Shown here: piece after piece, positions 22,322 to 35,597 of the stretch
Position numbering within the stretch: position 1 is the first letter of the stretch
How the letters are laid out: the number at the start of each line of letters is the position of its first letter
Source: Rhynchonema sp. JSB1_4
Taxonomy: Eukaryota > Nematoda > Chromadorea > Monhysterida > Xyalidae
Assembly (NCBI GenBank): GCA_030248065.1
Contig: JASAMV010003339.1
Location: 39,460-103,459, forward strand
DNA: 64,000 nt
Direction of reading: 5' to 3'
Program-made: the position numbers and the translations under genes
The notes under the pieces: model-generated
Told to the model about the DNA's origin: nothing
What the model saw: only the letters and a program-made list of their open reading frames with translations
Databases searched by the model: none

Positions 22322-23618
22322 GCACGTTGTTCGCCTAGCGCATTTGATATCAAATTATCGGTCGGTCGGTCAGTTACTGAGTTTTTGTCAGCCGTGTTTT
22401 TTGCCAACTAAATTTGATGGAAGGATCTGAAAAGAACTCAGTGTCTGGCTTGAAGTAAAGCAAGTTATTCGTCATTTTCTCTTACAATTTCCATTTGCTT
22501 GTGTGTACGGGATACGTCATTGTGAATGTAACACTCAGTATTTAAGAGAACATTTGTTGGATTTCGGAGCCAACTGGCCATCAACAGTAACGCTGGCGAT
22601 ACCAAGCTAAGTTCATGAGTGAAACGCCACTCTACGGACAGAATCTTACAATGATTTTGTATAACAGCTTGGTATTTGTTACTTGTTCAAGTGCAGTTCC
22701 GGAAGAGCTCAGCTCAACCAACTGAAAAATTGCTATCTGAATTTGTCGGTTCCTCAGCCCTTCCCGTCCCATGCCCTTACCAGCTGGAGGGTTGAATTAC
22801 CGTCGGACGTTATTTGTGGCTGATTTATGCTTGTAGCTAGCCTACATGTGATAATTAGAAGATGACGTGAAGCTGAGAGATATAATTACCGAAGTGCTGC
22901 AATCATAAAATGAGAATGAATCGACTGTGTATTCGTTCATGCCATCACCGTTCTTTATGTTTTTTAGTATTTGATCAAACCTGTTTGGAGTTTGTACTAG
23001 CCAGCCCCCTGATCTGGTCGTGACCGGCCACAATACCGATGTGTGACTGTGTGATGTTACCGGTTGATGTTTCACGTGTGTGCGTGTGTTATTTCTGTGT
23101 TCTTTGCTCATTCACCACCACCGTCAAACGTGTCGTTTTTTCTCGATTTTGTTGATTTGGATTGCATTCTGTTTTGGTTTTTTCTCTTCTTTTGCGTATA
23201 TCATTGCTTTTATTAATACTACTCATCATGTTTTGAATTGAATGTTAAATTTGATTCCGTTCAGTCCACAGCGCATACAAATATAGTAAATGAAACATTT
23301 ATATGCTGATAAAACCGTTTTTCTCTGGTCAGGCGTTTCTAACTTTATTCGACATTTAGATTTTGGGAGTTGATTATGTCTCTCCCGGCTTTGTACGACA
23401 GCCCGTACCTGGTCTCCGAGAATTCGTTTTTCTAATTATTGTCCAGTTCCATAATTACAGCATGCCGGTCTTTTGAGTGCAAGTTCGCAGGAACATGGAA
23501 GTTGCGACCACGTCTCAGCAGCAACGGGACAGCAGTGCAGCGCTCTGCGGTTGGTTTGCGAAATCTGTTCGCAGTTTCGTCAGTGCAGTTTTCCCACCCG
23601 GCTTTGTGTTTTGCCATA
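22322..23618. other. UBE2V to BRWD intergenic
   Basis: Holds the UBE2V 3' region and BRWD 5' region. A TGATGTTTCA decamer lies at 23064-23073. An ATG at 23376 opens a short frame ending before a GT, which could be the BRWD first exon, but its phase does not fit the exon at 23619. Confidence 0.4.
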
Positions 23619-26600
23619 TGCAGAAGTGCTGTACCTGGTGCATCGTTACCTGGAGCATACCGATCGTAGTGCCGCGGCATCGCACTTACGTGACGAATTG
23701 GCTGGATTACTGCCTGTCAGATACGACTACCTCGGACAAATACATTCGCGCAGCTTTGCCGGATATGTTAGTTCCAGTTGCATTTCTTTGAGATATATTT
23801 TTAAGTCTCTTGTTAGCGGCCCTGGTCCATTGCATTTTTTTCGGTAAGGTAAACGATATTCAATCACATTTGCAGGACGGCATACTGCGTACGTCCGTGC
23901 CCGGTTCGCTGTTATACGACATATTCACTCAACTACTCTCACATGTGCCACTGCCAAATCCGTCACTGTTAACGGCGGCCAAAAAGTTTGTGCGACACAG
24001 CAAAGATCAGAATTGTGAGTTGTGGTTTTGGTCATGAAAACAGAAATACTGAACAGAATATACATGCTTTGGAATTTTTATGTTTTGTGCAGCAAAAACA
24101 TTTACCAACATTCAGCCAAATCCGCGTGCCTGAATCGCCTTTCCATAACACTCGGACCACGTCGTATTGCAGGTCGATCTTTTAGGCCACGCTGGTGTGA
24201 GTCTACGGTCATTTTTCGCTCTCTTGCGCTGCACTTTAGATTCAATGGACAGTGTTGCACTGAGAATCTTGATCGAACGCTCACTGATCTTAAACATAAT
24301 TAGCAGTGAAAACTGACCAGTCAGTAGTTTGCTGCAAATGCAGATTGCGTTATGTTTTGCGTGAGAATGACAACAAGTCAAATTCTTTATTGCATTAGCG
24401 TCCATGTTTTACCTGCTATTTCGAACAACATCAAAGATCGAGAGAATTGTTGTTCAGCGCAATCGGTGCACAACCGCCGTTTCACCGGGCCACTACAGAC
24501 ATCGGACCTGGTTGATTGCGGCTATCTGTCACAATACCGTACGCACATACGCGTTCTTGGTCATCTATCGCCGGTGTTCTGCGTGTGTTTCGATAGGACC
24601 GGTCGATATGTGTTTACGGTCTGACTTGTTTGCTGTTTGTTTTGTGCCAGTAAAAGAAACGAAAGAGAAAATGATTGATTGCAGGGCGCTGACGACAATC
24701 TGGTGAAACTGTGGTCGGTCGAGTCCGGTCGTCTGTTGTTCACATTTCGCGGCAGTCATGGCGAGATCACGGATATGTCAGTCAGCCATGAGAACACGTT
24801 TGTCGCCGCTGCCAGTTTGGATCGACTTATACGGTCCGTCGGCTACTGTTGCAACTTTGTCAGTGTTTTGAGTGCAAAGGGATTCAGAAGTATAGGCAAT
24901 CCGCCAGCTCATGGCACTCAACACGCACAGGCTGCATGATGCTACATTTCTGCCATCAACGATTGCATCTATGTATTCTCTGCAGTTGTCAGTTTAAACA
25001 TCCCCAAATTTTGCAACAATGCAGAAAAGTGTTATGTCAAGCAGATAATAAAAACGGAGTGAATTAAAAAGCGGCCATCAAAGTATGACACTAGCTAAAA
25101 GTGTACATTTTGTTTAGAAAATGTCTTGTGCTGCTGCATGCGCTGTGTGTATAAAAAGTGCCATGAGCCAATGGATTGCCCATACATTTTTTGTTTTCAT
25201 TGACGTTGCACCTGTAGTCGCTGCGTCAAGTGTTGGAATGGTGGTGATCATTATTTTGCACTCATTCGTCTGTCATAATACGCGTACGATCATTTGTCTC
25301 CTTGCAGCCACAGTTTACCATGAACCATTGATTGCAGCAACCGTATTGATTGCAACAACTATTGCGTATATTTCAGAGTGTGGGAGTTGCGTTCTGGTTC
25401 GCTAACGGCGGTGCTGCACGGTCACACAGCCATGGTGACTGCGTTGACATTCCTACCCTATATGGTGGGGAACGATCGATATCTGGTGTCGACCGGCAAT
25501 GATTGTTGTGTGTGCTTCTGGCGATGGAATGCCGACACCGCTGAGTTCGGGTTCGATTGCTTTTTTCTCTTGTTTTTATTTGGTGATTTTCTTTTAGAAA
25601 CAAAACCAATTTTGTTTTCAGCGCGCAACCAATCAAATTCAACGAGCGAGCCGGTGCTGGTGCACAAATGCTGACGCTCACGGCCAGTCCCGGTGGTTCG
25701 CTTGTCGCAACAGGTGCTACCGACCAATACATTCGCATTTATCGCATCGATCCCAGCGATGGACCCGTGCAAGCACATGAAACATTAGCACACACGGTTA
25801 GGGGTTAAACGAATAATGTATTTGTAACGAATAATGTATTGTTTAGCACACGTTTATTTTTGTTGTTGTGATATAATTTTTTTATTATTTGGGTCAAGTG
25901 GCGATCTTCGCCACTGGCCATTTTTGAAAAAAGTAAGCCCCGGTGGAACACCACAAACAGCCGTCTGCTTCTGGACGTTCTCCATGAACATAGAAATTGG
26001 ATCTTGAGAATCTGATCACTTTTCCAGACACACAGGTTTAAGAATTAGTCAATTGTGACACATGACACCAACAATGAACTATGCATGCAGGATCGAGTGG
26101 ACAGCCTGATGTGGGCTCATGACGGCCTGCGATTTGTGAGTGGCAGCAAGGATGGATGGGCGAAGATATGGCGATATGAACGACAGCAGTGGCATTACAT
26201 CGAATTGAATGTCGGAGACACCAAACCGACGTGCGAATTGTTTTTGCTCGTTTAAGACATTCCTTGTTTCGTTCAGATAAGCCTGATTTGTTCCAGCAAT
26301 GAGCAGCAGGGCCCGATCACATCGACAACAACGACCTCAGTTGCAACCAATAGTGTGAAGAAGGACGTGCGTTGTCAGGTGACGATGGTGGCGTGGACCA
26401 ATGATGATCGAATGGTCCTTACGGCTGCATCCGACGCCGCAATCCGGGTGTGGAACTCGAGTAACGGCACGCTCATGCATTATTTGACGGTGGGTGTGTT
26501 GGTGGATTGGGCAAGCAAATGATTATCATCAGATGTGTGAAACTTGAGAATTAGCAGAAATTAATAATTAAAAAATAAACAAGTAACTGGAAAAATATAC

Positions 26601-29600
26601 ACACCAAAAGAACAATTTGCAGGGTCACACTGACTCGGCGTACGTGCTGCACGCGCATCCAATGACACGCGATGTTGTGTTGAGTGCTGGACACGACGGA
26701 CAGTTGATCGTGTGGAATGTCGCCACCGGACGGCTGCTCTGGACACAGGTGTGCTCCATAGTCAGGGTGTTTTTTGCCATTTTACTGGCTCATTAAGCCA
26801 GTAGAATTTGAAATCAGCCAGTAGATTTTGGCAAATGAGCCAGCAGTGTTTCAATCAGCTATGAGCCAGTAGAATGAGCCACAAAGCCAGTAACCAGTCT
26901 CAGGGGACGTAATTTCTGAAGGTGACAACCAGGCCAAAGTCGAAAGCTTTTCGCGATCCGCGCGCTTGTGGCCACTTGTCATCTAGTTGCTTTATCCAGG
27001 GAACAAGCAACGTTCTCTGTTAGCAACCAGGGTGTGATACGAAGTGTACTGCACAGAGCACAAGCAAAAAAATCGTATGAAATACATCGAAACTGACCTT
27101 TTCTTAGCAATCCGTAGTGTAAATTGCCAAAATTTTCGCGTTACGCGCGATTACTGTTAATTTTAACGCAAAAATATCGTGTATGGCATGAGAACGCACC
27201 AAAACACATTAAAATAGTGATAAAACAACAGTTTGCCCCTTTTTAAAATGAGCCAGTAGATTTTGCCAGTTGAGCCAGTAATGAGCCGGTGGCTCATTTT
27301 AAAAAAATCCTGGTCATAATGATGATGATTTCTCTTCTTCCATTGTATTTCATCATCTGGAATACTGAACATGAGGAAATCTACACCCATCCGCTCAGGT
27401 GAACATGATGCACGGAGGTGGCCGAGCGGCGTACTTCGATGGTCAATTCAGTCCGTCTCATGACGAGGCCATCCACATTTGTGCTGTTGACTCTCATGGA
27501 CAGTTAACAATCATGGGATTGAATAGCAACGATCGATTGAAGTCAATGCCGCAGGAACAGTTCTTCCACACCGATTACCGGTGCGTGTCTGTTTGTGGGC
27601 GTGGTTGTTTGTGTTGGTTGGAATCTGCTATGTTAGGTATTTTTTGCCATGTTGTATTATTGTATTCTGAAGAATTTTCCTTTTTTACGTGGAATGCATT
27701 TCATTGCACTAAAACTGATCGCAGTTTTTAAGATATCCACTTCATGTTCTCGCTCAAAAAATGACGGATGTTATAGTCGCAACTAGCTTGATTTGCGTGC
27801 ACAATTAGCTCTACTCATTCTTGTGCATGACGATGTAGCTCAGCTAAAGTGATCGCTCCGCAAATTAACCCACCGTCAACCAATTACAGCCCTGTTGTGC
27901 GTGACGCCGCTGGTTTTGTGCTGGACGAACAAACACAGCTGGCACCCAATCTCATGCCACCGCCCACATTGGTGAATGCAAATGGTGAACCGGCCGCTGC
28001 TGAGTACCAACGTCTGGTGCCGGGAAAGGAGAAATACTCGACTGCTTACCTCACTGCGCAAACTGTCACATCTGTTGGTTGGTACATTGCTGGTTTGGAA
28101 GTCATAGTTTTGTCCCATGAGAGCCTATTCTTGTAACGCTTCAGCTCAAGAACCTCAATCTGTGAACATCACTGAAGACAATAGTAATGGATCGTCGAAT
28201 GCAGAGTCCGCCCCGTTGGCGGTTGAACCACCGAATGATCAGCAAGCTGGTACATCAACACAACCGGGCTCAGTCTCCCAACCGCCGCCGACCACGGAGG
28301 GCACGGATGATGCCCACGACAACAACAATCAGCCACGAGCAGCAAACGTGAGTGTTTGGGCGCGTGGTCGACAAATGGTGCCGGCGTACACGCACAGCGA
28401 GTTGAAACGTGTGCGTGCCGAATGGCGTTGGCGAGCCGAACGGGAACGGGAAGCGTGTGATCGCGAACTGAAACGCAGTCCGTTGGTGCAACAACAGCAC
28501 GTACAAACACCGCCCTTGATTGATCAGGGCGGATCGATGAACGAGGACTCGATGGATGCCAGTGGTTAGTTGGCGGATTGAAAGGTTCATCACAACTTTA
28601 CTTCGATCTGTGCACATCAATAGTGTTGGTTTAGCCCTGTGGTACTGGTTGGTATGGTCCACGCAAGAATGACTATTGAATCTGTGCATAGTGTTCACTA
28701 AACGCAAGTTAATTGATGACGTGAAACATCACCTATCGATGATCATTGGCAGACATGTCGCCGTTGCGCGCACGTCGTCGTCGTGAGCCACTTCGATTGC
28801 AACAACAAATACGTGCCACACGACGACATCGACGACTACAACGACCGGAGGGACAAGACGGATGGCAGAGACCGGAGGGACAACTCGTCAATGGCGATGC
28901 TGACCATGGACAACAACAACAACAACAACAGCACAGCAGTGACAATAGGTGCGTGGGGGAGATGCGGAAATTTTATATGCCAGGCCAGTTAATGAGTAGG
29001 TTTTACTATTTTTTCACGGTCCAGGTACCACAAATCAGAGTAAAAATGGTGGGATCATTCGTGAGTAAAACATCGATGAAATCCAGATCACAGTGCATGT
29101 TTTTTTACTTCAAACGTCACGCATTGCAATTTGCCCCGAATCTCCTACTCTTTAGGCTGAAAATAACAAACTTTGGGTGCAAACTGCCAGTAAAGAGTAA
29201 AAACAAAAATCCATATACATACACAAATTACAAAAATAACTAATTTATCCTCATCATAATTGCTGCAGTTCGTCAGCGTCGTTCACATCGAGCAGCGACG
29301 AAAGTGACAGTGACGCCACATCGGACTCGGACTACGAGGAGTCGAGGGCAAGACGACCAAGGGCAAGTCCTGAGGCGGGGGCAGAAGGTGGGGAAGACGC
29401 CGGCAACGACAGTGTGGAGGTGCGTGGCAAGCTGCACATGATACGAGGGTTGCTGCCAACTTTGGCTGATTGTACGTTATTTTTCAGCCAGAAGAAGTCA
29501 AAACGAGCAGTTTCGGTCGTCGACTCGCCCGTCCGCCTCGCCAGTCACCGGTGACCGAACCGAAAAGGAAACAGAGACGGAGACGAGTTCGCGCCAATGT

Positions 29601-32600
29601 GGTCGGTTGATGGTGTTCTTCATTTACCGCTTCCTTTAACATTTCATTTCCACTTGTAGACAGTATCGGACGATGAACAAGTGCCCGAATGGAAGACCTA
29701 TTTCCCTGGTCAGATGTACGCCGTGTTCCCCACCAAAACGCCCTACTCGCCACAGATTGGAGACGAGGCAAGTAGTGCGCAGTAGACGGCCATCAGCTGA
29801 GTCTCATGTATAAGTTCTTTCCCTTGTCCTCCAGGTTGTCTATTTCCGACAAGGTCACGAGCAGTACCTGAACATGGTTGACCACTGGAAGTTGTACTCA
29901 ATCACAAGGCGGATGCAGCCAAAACCCGAGTTTGATGCAGAAGAATTGGCCGTTGTTTTATCTGTTTGTTGTTGCTTTCTGTTCATATCAGGTTTTTAGT
30001 TTTTTTCAACTCTGGTTATTTCCAGGTACGATACATTATCGATCCGTTTCGTCTTTGTCACCTGAGATTGGCCCAGCTGCACAGAAAGACTGGCAGGAAA
30101 ACAGGACTGGAATTTGCTGTCAGGTTTGTGTTTTTAACCAGTTTGGTGCACAAAGAAGCATAGGCGGGACTTGGTCACAAGCTTTCACTGTTATCTTGTT
30201 GGTCAGAAACATGTCTACCGGATGCCAGTCTAAAACGCATTCTTTTCTTGGTCCAATGTCGATTTGCAAAATCAGAAGGGCATCCATTATTTCGCGAAAT
30301 GCACAAAAATGATGTGGTTCGCATACGACGTCATCGCTGTTTACAGATACCACGACATGCCTGGTGTGCCTGATTTCATCATCTTGCGACAACACTACGA
30401 TCGTTCATTGGCGTTCAAGTGGAGAACTGGTTAATTCACAAGTTTACTTTTTCATCTCATCTTGGCGCCTTTGTCGTATATCTGGTGGTAGCTTTTGTTA
30501 CCGTACTCGAACGCTTGCAGTATATGCATATCACTTTTACTTACTGGGAAGCATAAAGTAGGTTATGATGATGTTTCACCACGCTTGACAACAACAGGCG
30601 ATCGTATGCGCGCAATGATGGACGACAAATGGTACAGCGGTCGAGTGGACAAGATCGAGCCGGTGGACAACAATTTTCCGCGTGCGCACTGGCAGTCGTT
30701 GTGTGTCAGTTGGGACAACGGTGATGAGGACAGAATGAGTCCCTGGGAAATCGAGCCCGTTCAACCAACTGGTGCTGCTGGTTAGTCGTTTGCCCGAGAG
30801 ATTGTGAAATGGGCCTAATTTGAATGGAGTGTATATTCATCCTTGTAGCGTATAAGCGCCATGTATTGTGCCTGTTGTGCTTGCCATATAAGTGACGTAT
30901 TGGCGAGCTATGGTTCTCCAAAGTAATAGCTGTTGCTTTTCCTCCTGGCCCTTTGCCGTCGACGACGTATGGATCGTCGGAGATACCGAGTGAACCAACT
31001 TTTTAAGGGTAGCCTGTGGTCATTGTTAATGCATGTCGATCCTATTTGTGCTGGTTGGTATTTCACTTGAGCTAATTATGTTTTGAAAGATTATTCGAAA
31101 AATTCGTGAGCCGCCTTGCGTTACCTTCAACAAAAATCCGACAACGCTTCACAATTTTAGACATTTCGCACTAATCAATATTGCTTGCAGCGACACGAGC
31201 GCGCGACACAGCGATTAGCGAGTCAACATACTCGTATGAGTGCACGGGTGATGATTGGCCGATATTGGGGGAGGAGATGGGACACGAACGGATTGGCATT
31301 GCTGTGGATGTGATGAAGCAGGTGAGGGCTTTGGTAATCTAACTCAGTTTGATGGTTATGTGCAAGTTTTTATGGCAATAGATGTATTGGAGGATGCTTA
31401 TAAAATGTTCCATTCACCTTGTACAAGCGGCGACGGTATTGTGCTTCCTTGATTTGCCGTGTTCGTAGAAATAGAAGAGAGAAGGTACTGGACAGCAACA
31501 GACGTTTCATACTTATCTGAGAGTGTGCGAGAGGGTTACAATACACAAACTAATTCGTTGTGAATAGTAAACCCCAATTTTTTAGAATGTTCTAGCTACG
31601 CCAAGGTTTCGCTAGGTATTCGAGACCATCGGCGTGACATTTGTGCCCCCTGCTGATTAGTCGAACAACACAAATGCCGCGTGAAGCTCATTACATTAAA
31701 AAATAAAGACTTTTTGAACATAAAATGTGTATGGTACGCCATTGATAATACTGTAGAGAAATAAGCTAGAAGAAACAAAACAAGGTAAAACTTACATGAA
31801 AGTTGCATTGAAAGGTACGGGTTGATTGAAAACAGGTTGTTGCTGAGGACAGGATTGGATTGATTGAGTATTTGATATGGTTCGAAGCTTAGCCCATTTA
31901 TGTCAGATTGAATACATGGCGGTGTTCGCGAACCCGGTTGATGTGCGCGAATACCCGTCCTATCCGGCGCAGATAGCGTACCCGTGTGACCTGTCGACAA
32001 TCAGTGAACGATTGCGCAATAAATTCTACAGGTTCGAGAATCTTTCGTCGAAAATATGAACTTTCACAATATAAACGAGTGGCGTTCGGTGATTACAGAC
32101 GGGACCGAGCCGTTGCGTGGGACATACAGCAGATTCTACTCAACGCGATCGTGTTCAATGTGTCCACATCGGAGATTGTGAGACACGCACGCATATTGGT
32201 GGAAACGTTGCTGAGATTCATTAAGTTGGTCATTGATTTTCAAGTGTTTCCCTGTGTTTTCATTGACGAATTAAATATTATACGAAATTGACTTACGTTG
32301 CCCGATGTTTTCCAGCGACCCAACCCTGGAGGACGTGCGACCGACGTTCGAACGATGTGAACATCTGGATCCGCGCGACTTCACATTGTGCAATGAAACA
32401 CTGCAGGAACCGAGCAAGGATAAACAGACGCGTCGATCGGGGGTGAGTGGAAATTCACTTACCAACGCAATACGGTGTTTCTTTCGTTCAGAACGCCGAT
32501 GTGTGTGCATATCGTGTGAGACTGGTGGCTGGTATGTTTCGCCATTGAATGACATGGGCTGTCAACCTTCGGGCTGTAGACTATGTAATCACGCTTTCTT

Positions 32601-34936
32601 CGCGTTCACCGTTAAAAAAAGCGTGTGGCAATGTAATAGCGTGCGATTTATGTCCATGATCGTTATGGATTGTTGCAGAGCGAGCGTGAGCTGGTTGGTC
32701 GTCGAGCCGAATGGCTGGTCGATTGTCGTGACGTAATGAATGTGATCGTCGACTCACCACACGCACAACCGTTCATGAATGCCGACTCGCCCGAATTGAC
32801 CGAAATCTATGACTCGGTTGGAATTCTCTGTTCTGTTGTGCTGTAGTAGTTTGACAACCATTTTTTCAATGAAGCAGGCCTTGCAAATAAAGGTTTATTT
32901 AGTCTTGTTATGTTCCAAAGCAAACACTTTATTTGATATTGGAGTTCCCCTGATGCTCTGTGTGCGAATGACCGGATGTTTTGGCTTCATGATTCTAATG
33001 CCATCCATGATTGTTGTAGTCGATTGACCTGCCGACGATCGTGCGTCGTGTGCGTGACGGCGTGTACGATTCACCGCTGCAGGTGCACGAGGACGTGATG
33101 ACGTTGCTGCAGAATTGTAGACGATTTGCCACCAACAAACGATCACCGGTTAGGGACGGTCGAATGCTTGGTATAATTGTTGGAAGGTTGACACATCTGG
33201 CTCTGGCATCCACTCTGACTGATGGCCGTTATGCTGCCTCGACACCTAATATTGATAATTTCGGGTCATTTGTTTAGCTGATCGTTTTTAATCCCAGTGC
33301 TGAGCTTTTGGTAATTTTTTTATAATCATTGAAAATGATCACTTTATCTGATCATCTTTATATGACATTTGCTACGGTGATGAAACATTTCGTGAATCTG
33401 AGAATTTTTGGTTTACAACTGACACGGCGCAACAGCTGGGTTGAGAGCATGCTGTTTCCCATCATTTACATGCTGCAGATCTACCAAGCCACGTTCCAAC
33501 TGCAATCTCTATTTACCGAACAAATGGACAGTGTGGTTGAGCGATGGAAGCGGCACAGTGCGGTTGTGAATGAGAACAACAGACGCAAGCATCATTTGCA
33601 TTATTTGCGCGAGAAAACGGCGCGCAAACACAAATACGGCACCAGGAGCACGTTAGTGTGGTTGTTTCTTTTCTATTTCACATATTTCGGTATTACTTTG
33701 GGAGCATCACCCAAGTGGATATCTCAGGCGTCCAGTGTCGAGTCCCCGTCGTGACCGACGCAACGGTTACCTGATCGATGAAGGTGAACAGGATGCTGTT
33801 TCGCAACAACCGTGCTCGTCCAAGACTAGGAGCACGACGGTGAATGGATATGCAACCAGACAAAAACGACGAGTGGGTGTGCATGAAAACAACAGCTCGT
33901 CGGGCGAGGGCTCGAGCGGGGACAGAAGACACAGATTCGGGTTGGTGGACAGTGTTGTTGTGCAATGCGTGTTCTGATTTGACTGGTACCTAAATGCATT
34001 ACTTCAACATCGTTGACCAGGAATGCTTCGTTAGCCTTACTTAGTGACTAGCATAGTACGACCCTTGATAGCATTGTACCTCAAATTAAACGAAGTTGTT
34101 TTGTACCCACAGCATCAGCAGCGATGATCGTAGTTTGTATTTGATTGCACATCTCTGCACTCAGTCAACAATTGCAGCAATGCGAGTCGACCAGTGCGCA
34201 AACGCGTGTACATTGAAGATGACGAAGAGGAGGAGTCGGAGGATGATGTACAGGTACAGGGTGGCACGCATTGACTCATTGCTAAGTTATGGGTGGATTG
34301 GCACTATCTCGAATGAGAACTTGGCACGTGGATTTCAATATTTCCCAGCAACACGCATCCGGTGGTGTCGTTGGGAAATCAAAAAAATCAAGATACCAGG
34401 ATACCCCTTGGGCCGAAAATTCAGGATATCAGATACCAGGAACCCCACTGGGGTGTTTGTCCCAAAATAAGCAGGGTACCCCATGAAACGCCTTGGAAAT
34501 ACCTCGAAAATGAGCTGATTTGCACGACAACTTATAGAGAAGTTTTTTGAGATTGTAAAAAATGACATTTGGGTGGTCGGTGTTTGCTTTGGCAAGCGAG
34601 TCTGGCCAAAAGTTCGGGATATCCATACCATAAATACCAGGGTACCGAGGGGTGCAGTCGGCACAACCCCCCAAACGACACCACTGCAAGCATCAATATT
34701 ATTCGCATGAAACTCATCGTTTGCAGGTGATCGGTGAAACATCATCCAATCGTCGACGTATGCAGTCCAACCGTCGTGCGACTCGATCGGGTGGTCGCAA
34801 ACGACTGAACTACGCGGAGGAGTCGTCCGACGACGAACTCGACCATCGACGAGCACGTGGTGGTGATGTGTCGGTGAGCAGAGCGGGCAGAGTGCGACGA
34901 CCGGCCAGACATTTGATTGATGAACTCACCAGTTGA
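23619..34936 (+). CDS. BRWD/PHIP-type WD-repeat and double-bromodomain protein, about 30 exons
   Basis: Chromatin reader of the BRWD1/PHIP/BRWD3 family. Main exons: 23619-23766, 23875-24014, 24458-24618, 24685-24833, 25377-25550, 25622-25796, 26091-26230, 26297-26489, 26623-26748, 27399-27580, 27890-28077, 28145-28565, 28753-28948, 29269-29419, 29488-29601, 29660-29767, 29835-29956, 30025-30123, 30347-30429, 30598-30780, 31191-31321, 31907-32031, 32099-32228, about 32313-32442, 32679-32815, 33020-33148, 33479-33651, 33728-33940, 34178-34253, 34727-34936. In order: a LisH-like N-terminus (EVLYLVHRYLEHTDRS), eight WD repeats (first GHLSPVFCVCFDRTGR), FVLDEQTQLAPNLMPPP, a poly-Gln run, the family cryptic Tudor region (VVYFRQGHEQYL, WDNGDEDRMSPWE), bromodomains 1 and 2, and a basic tail ending near SRAGRVRRPARHLIDELTS. 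The initiator exon is unresolved and the acceptor near 32313 needs checking for frame. Confidence 0.93.
24893..25180 (+). pseudogene. piggyBac-like C-terminal remnant, copy 1
   Basis: About 290 bp in a BRWD intron, clearly homologous to 38031-38318. A short frame in each copy (stop-interrupted in this one) reads KCTFCLEN...CVYKKCH...MDC, resembling the Cys/His-rich zinc-binding tail of piggyBac transposases. Other frames contain HPQILQQCR. It is decayed by stops and frameshifts. Confidence 0.6.
26763..27312. mobile_element. hAT-like element with AGCCAGTAGA units in BRWD intron
   Basis: Ends CAGGGTGTTTTTT and AAAAAAATCCTG. Arms carry GAGCCAGTAGA and ACTGGCTCAT units in inverted arrangement. 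The middle contains TTTTCGCGTTACGCGCGATT. Flanking octamers match only partly. It fills most of the intron between exons 26623-26748 and 27399-27580. Confidence 0.6.
34360..34686. mobile_element. hAT-type element in the last BRWD intron
   Basis: Ends CGGTGGTGTCGTTGGG and CCCCAAACGACACCACTG. Flanking octamers CACGCATC and CAAGCATC match at 7 of 8 positions. Arms carry GATACCAGG and related units. It is related by its ends to the element at 51211. Confidence 0.7.
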
Positions 34937-35597
34937 TTCGGGGCGTTTGTGTCCCATCTCGGCAATTGTTGTTGCCAATCGTTCGTGGAATCGGGGGATG
35001 ACTCCATTATATTGCGTTTTTATCCAATTATACAAAAACTGGGATGGTGTTGTAGAACGTGCATTTCATGTGATTTTTATGTTTTTATTTGCTCTGCCTG
35101 CTTTTATTCATGTTGAAGCGCTGAAGCTACTGATATTGGTGTGGTTTTATTTTGTTTCTTCTTGTTATTTGTTTTTTTATCAATCATCACCAATGCAGCT
35201 CAGGTTATTGGGTGTTCTCAGATCATTGCTTACAATTAGAGTGTACTTTTCTGGCGTTTTCATGATACTTTTTTGTTAAAAATCATTTCTTGGTTACTGT
35301 TCGTTCTGTTTGAATACTCGTACTTAATGATGATTATCATTATTTACCATATATTTATATAATCACTTCAGCAATCGTTGTATTGTCTTTGGAAGCACAA
35401 TTTCAAATGAACAGCATAAAAGGAATCTCTGAATGTTGACTGACTAGTGGGTTATTCACAAGAGAACGAAGCAGTTCATCGCACTTCACGCAAACGAGCA
35501 AAATGGCCTACGGATTGAACAGCCACCGCGAGATTTTTATGGATAAATGCAGAAACGCAAATACGAAATGCTAAAACCGACCAAATTGTATACTGTT
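34937..35597. other. convergent 3' region between BRWD and MNX genes
   Basis: The BRWD stop and the MNX stop face each other across about 660 bp of T-rich sequence. It presumably holds both 3' UTRs and poly(A) sites. No coding segment was recognised. Confidence 0.5.

Noticed and set aside
28169..28510. Minus-strand open frame over BRWD exon sequence
   Set aside because: Shadow of the in-phase plus-strand exon 28145-28565, which has clear family homology and splice sites.
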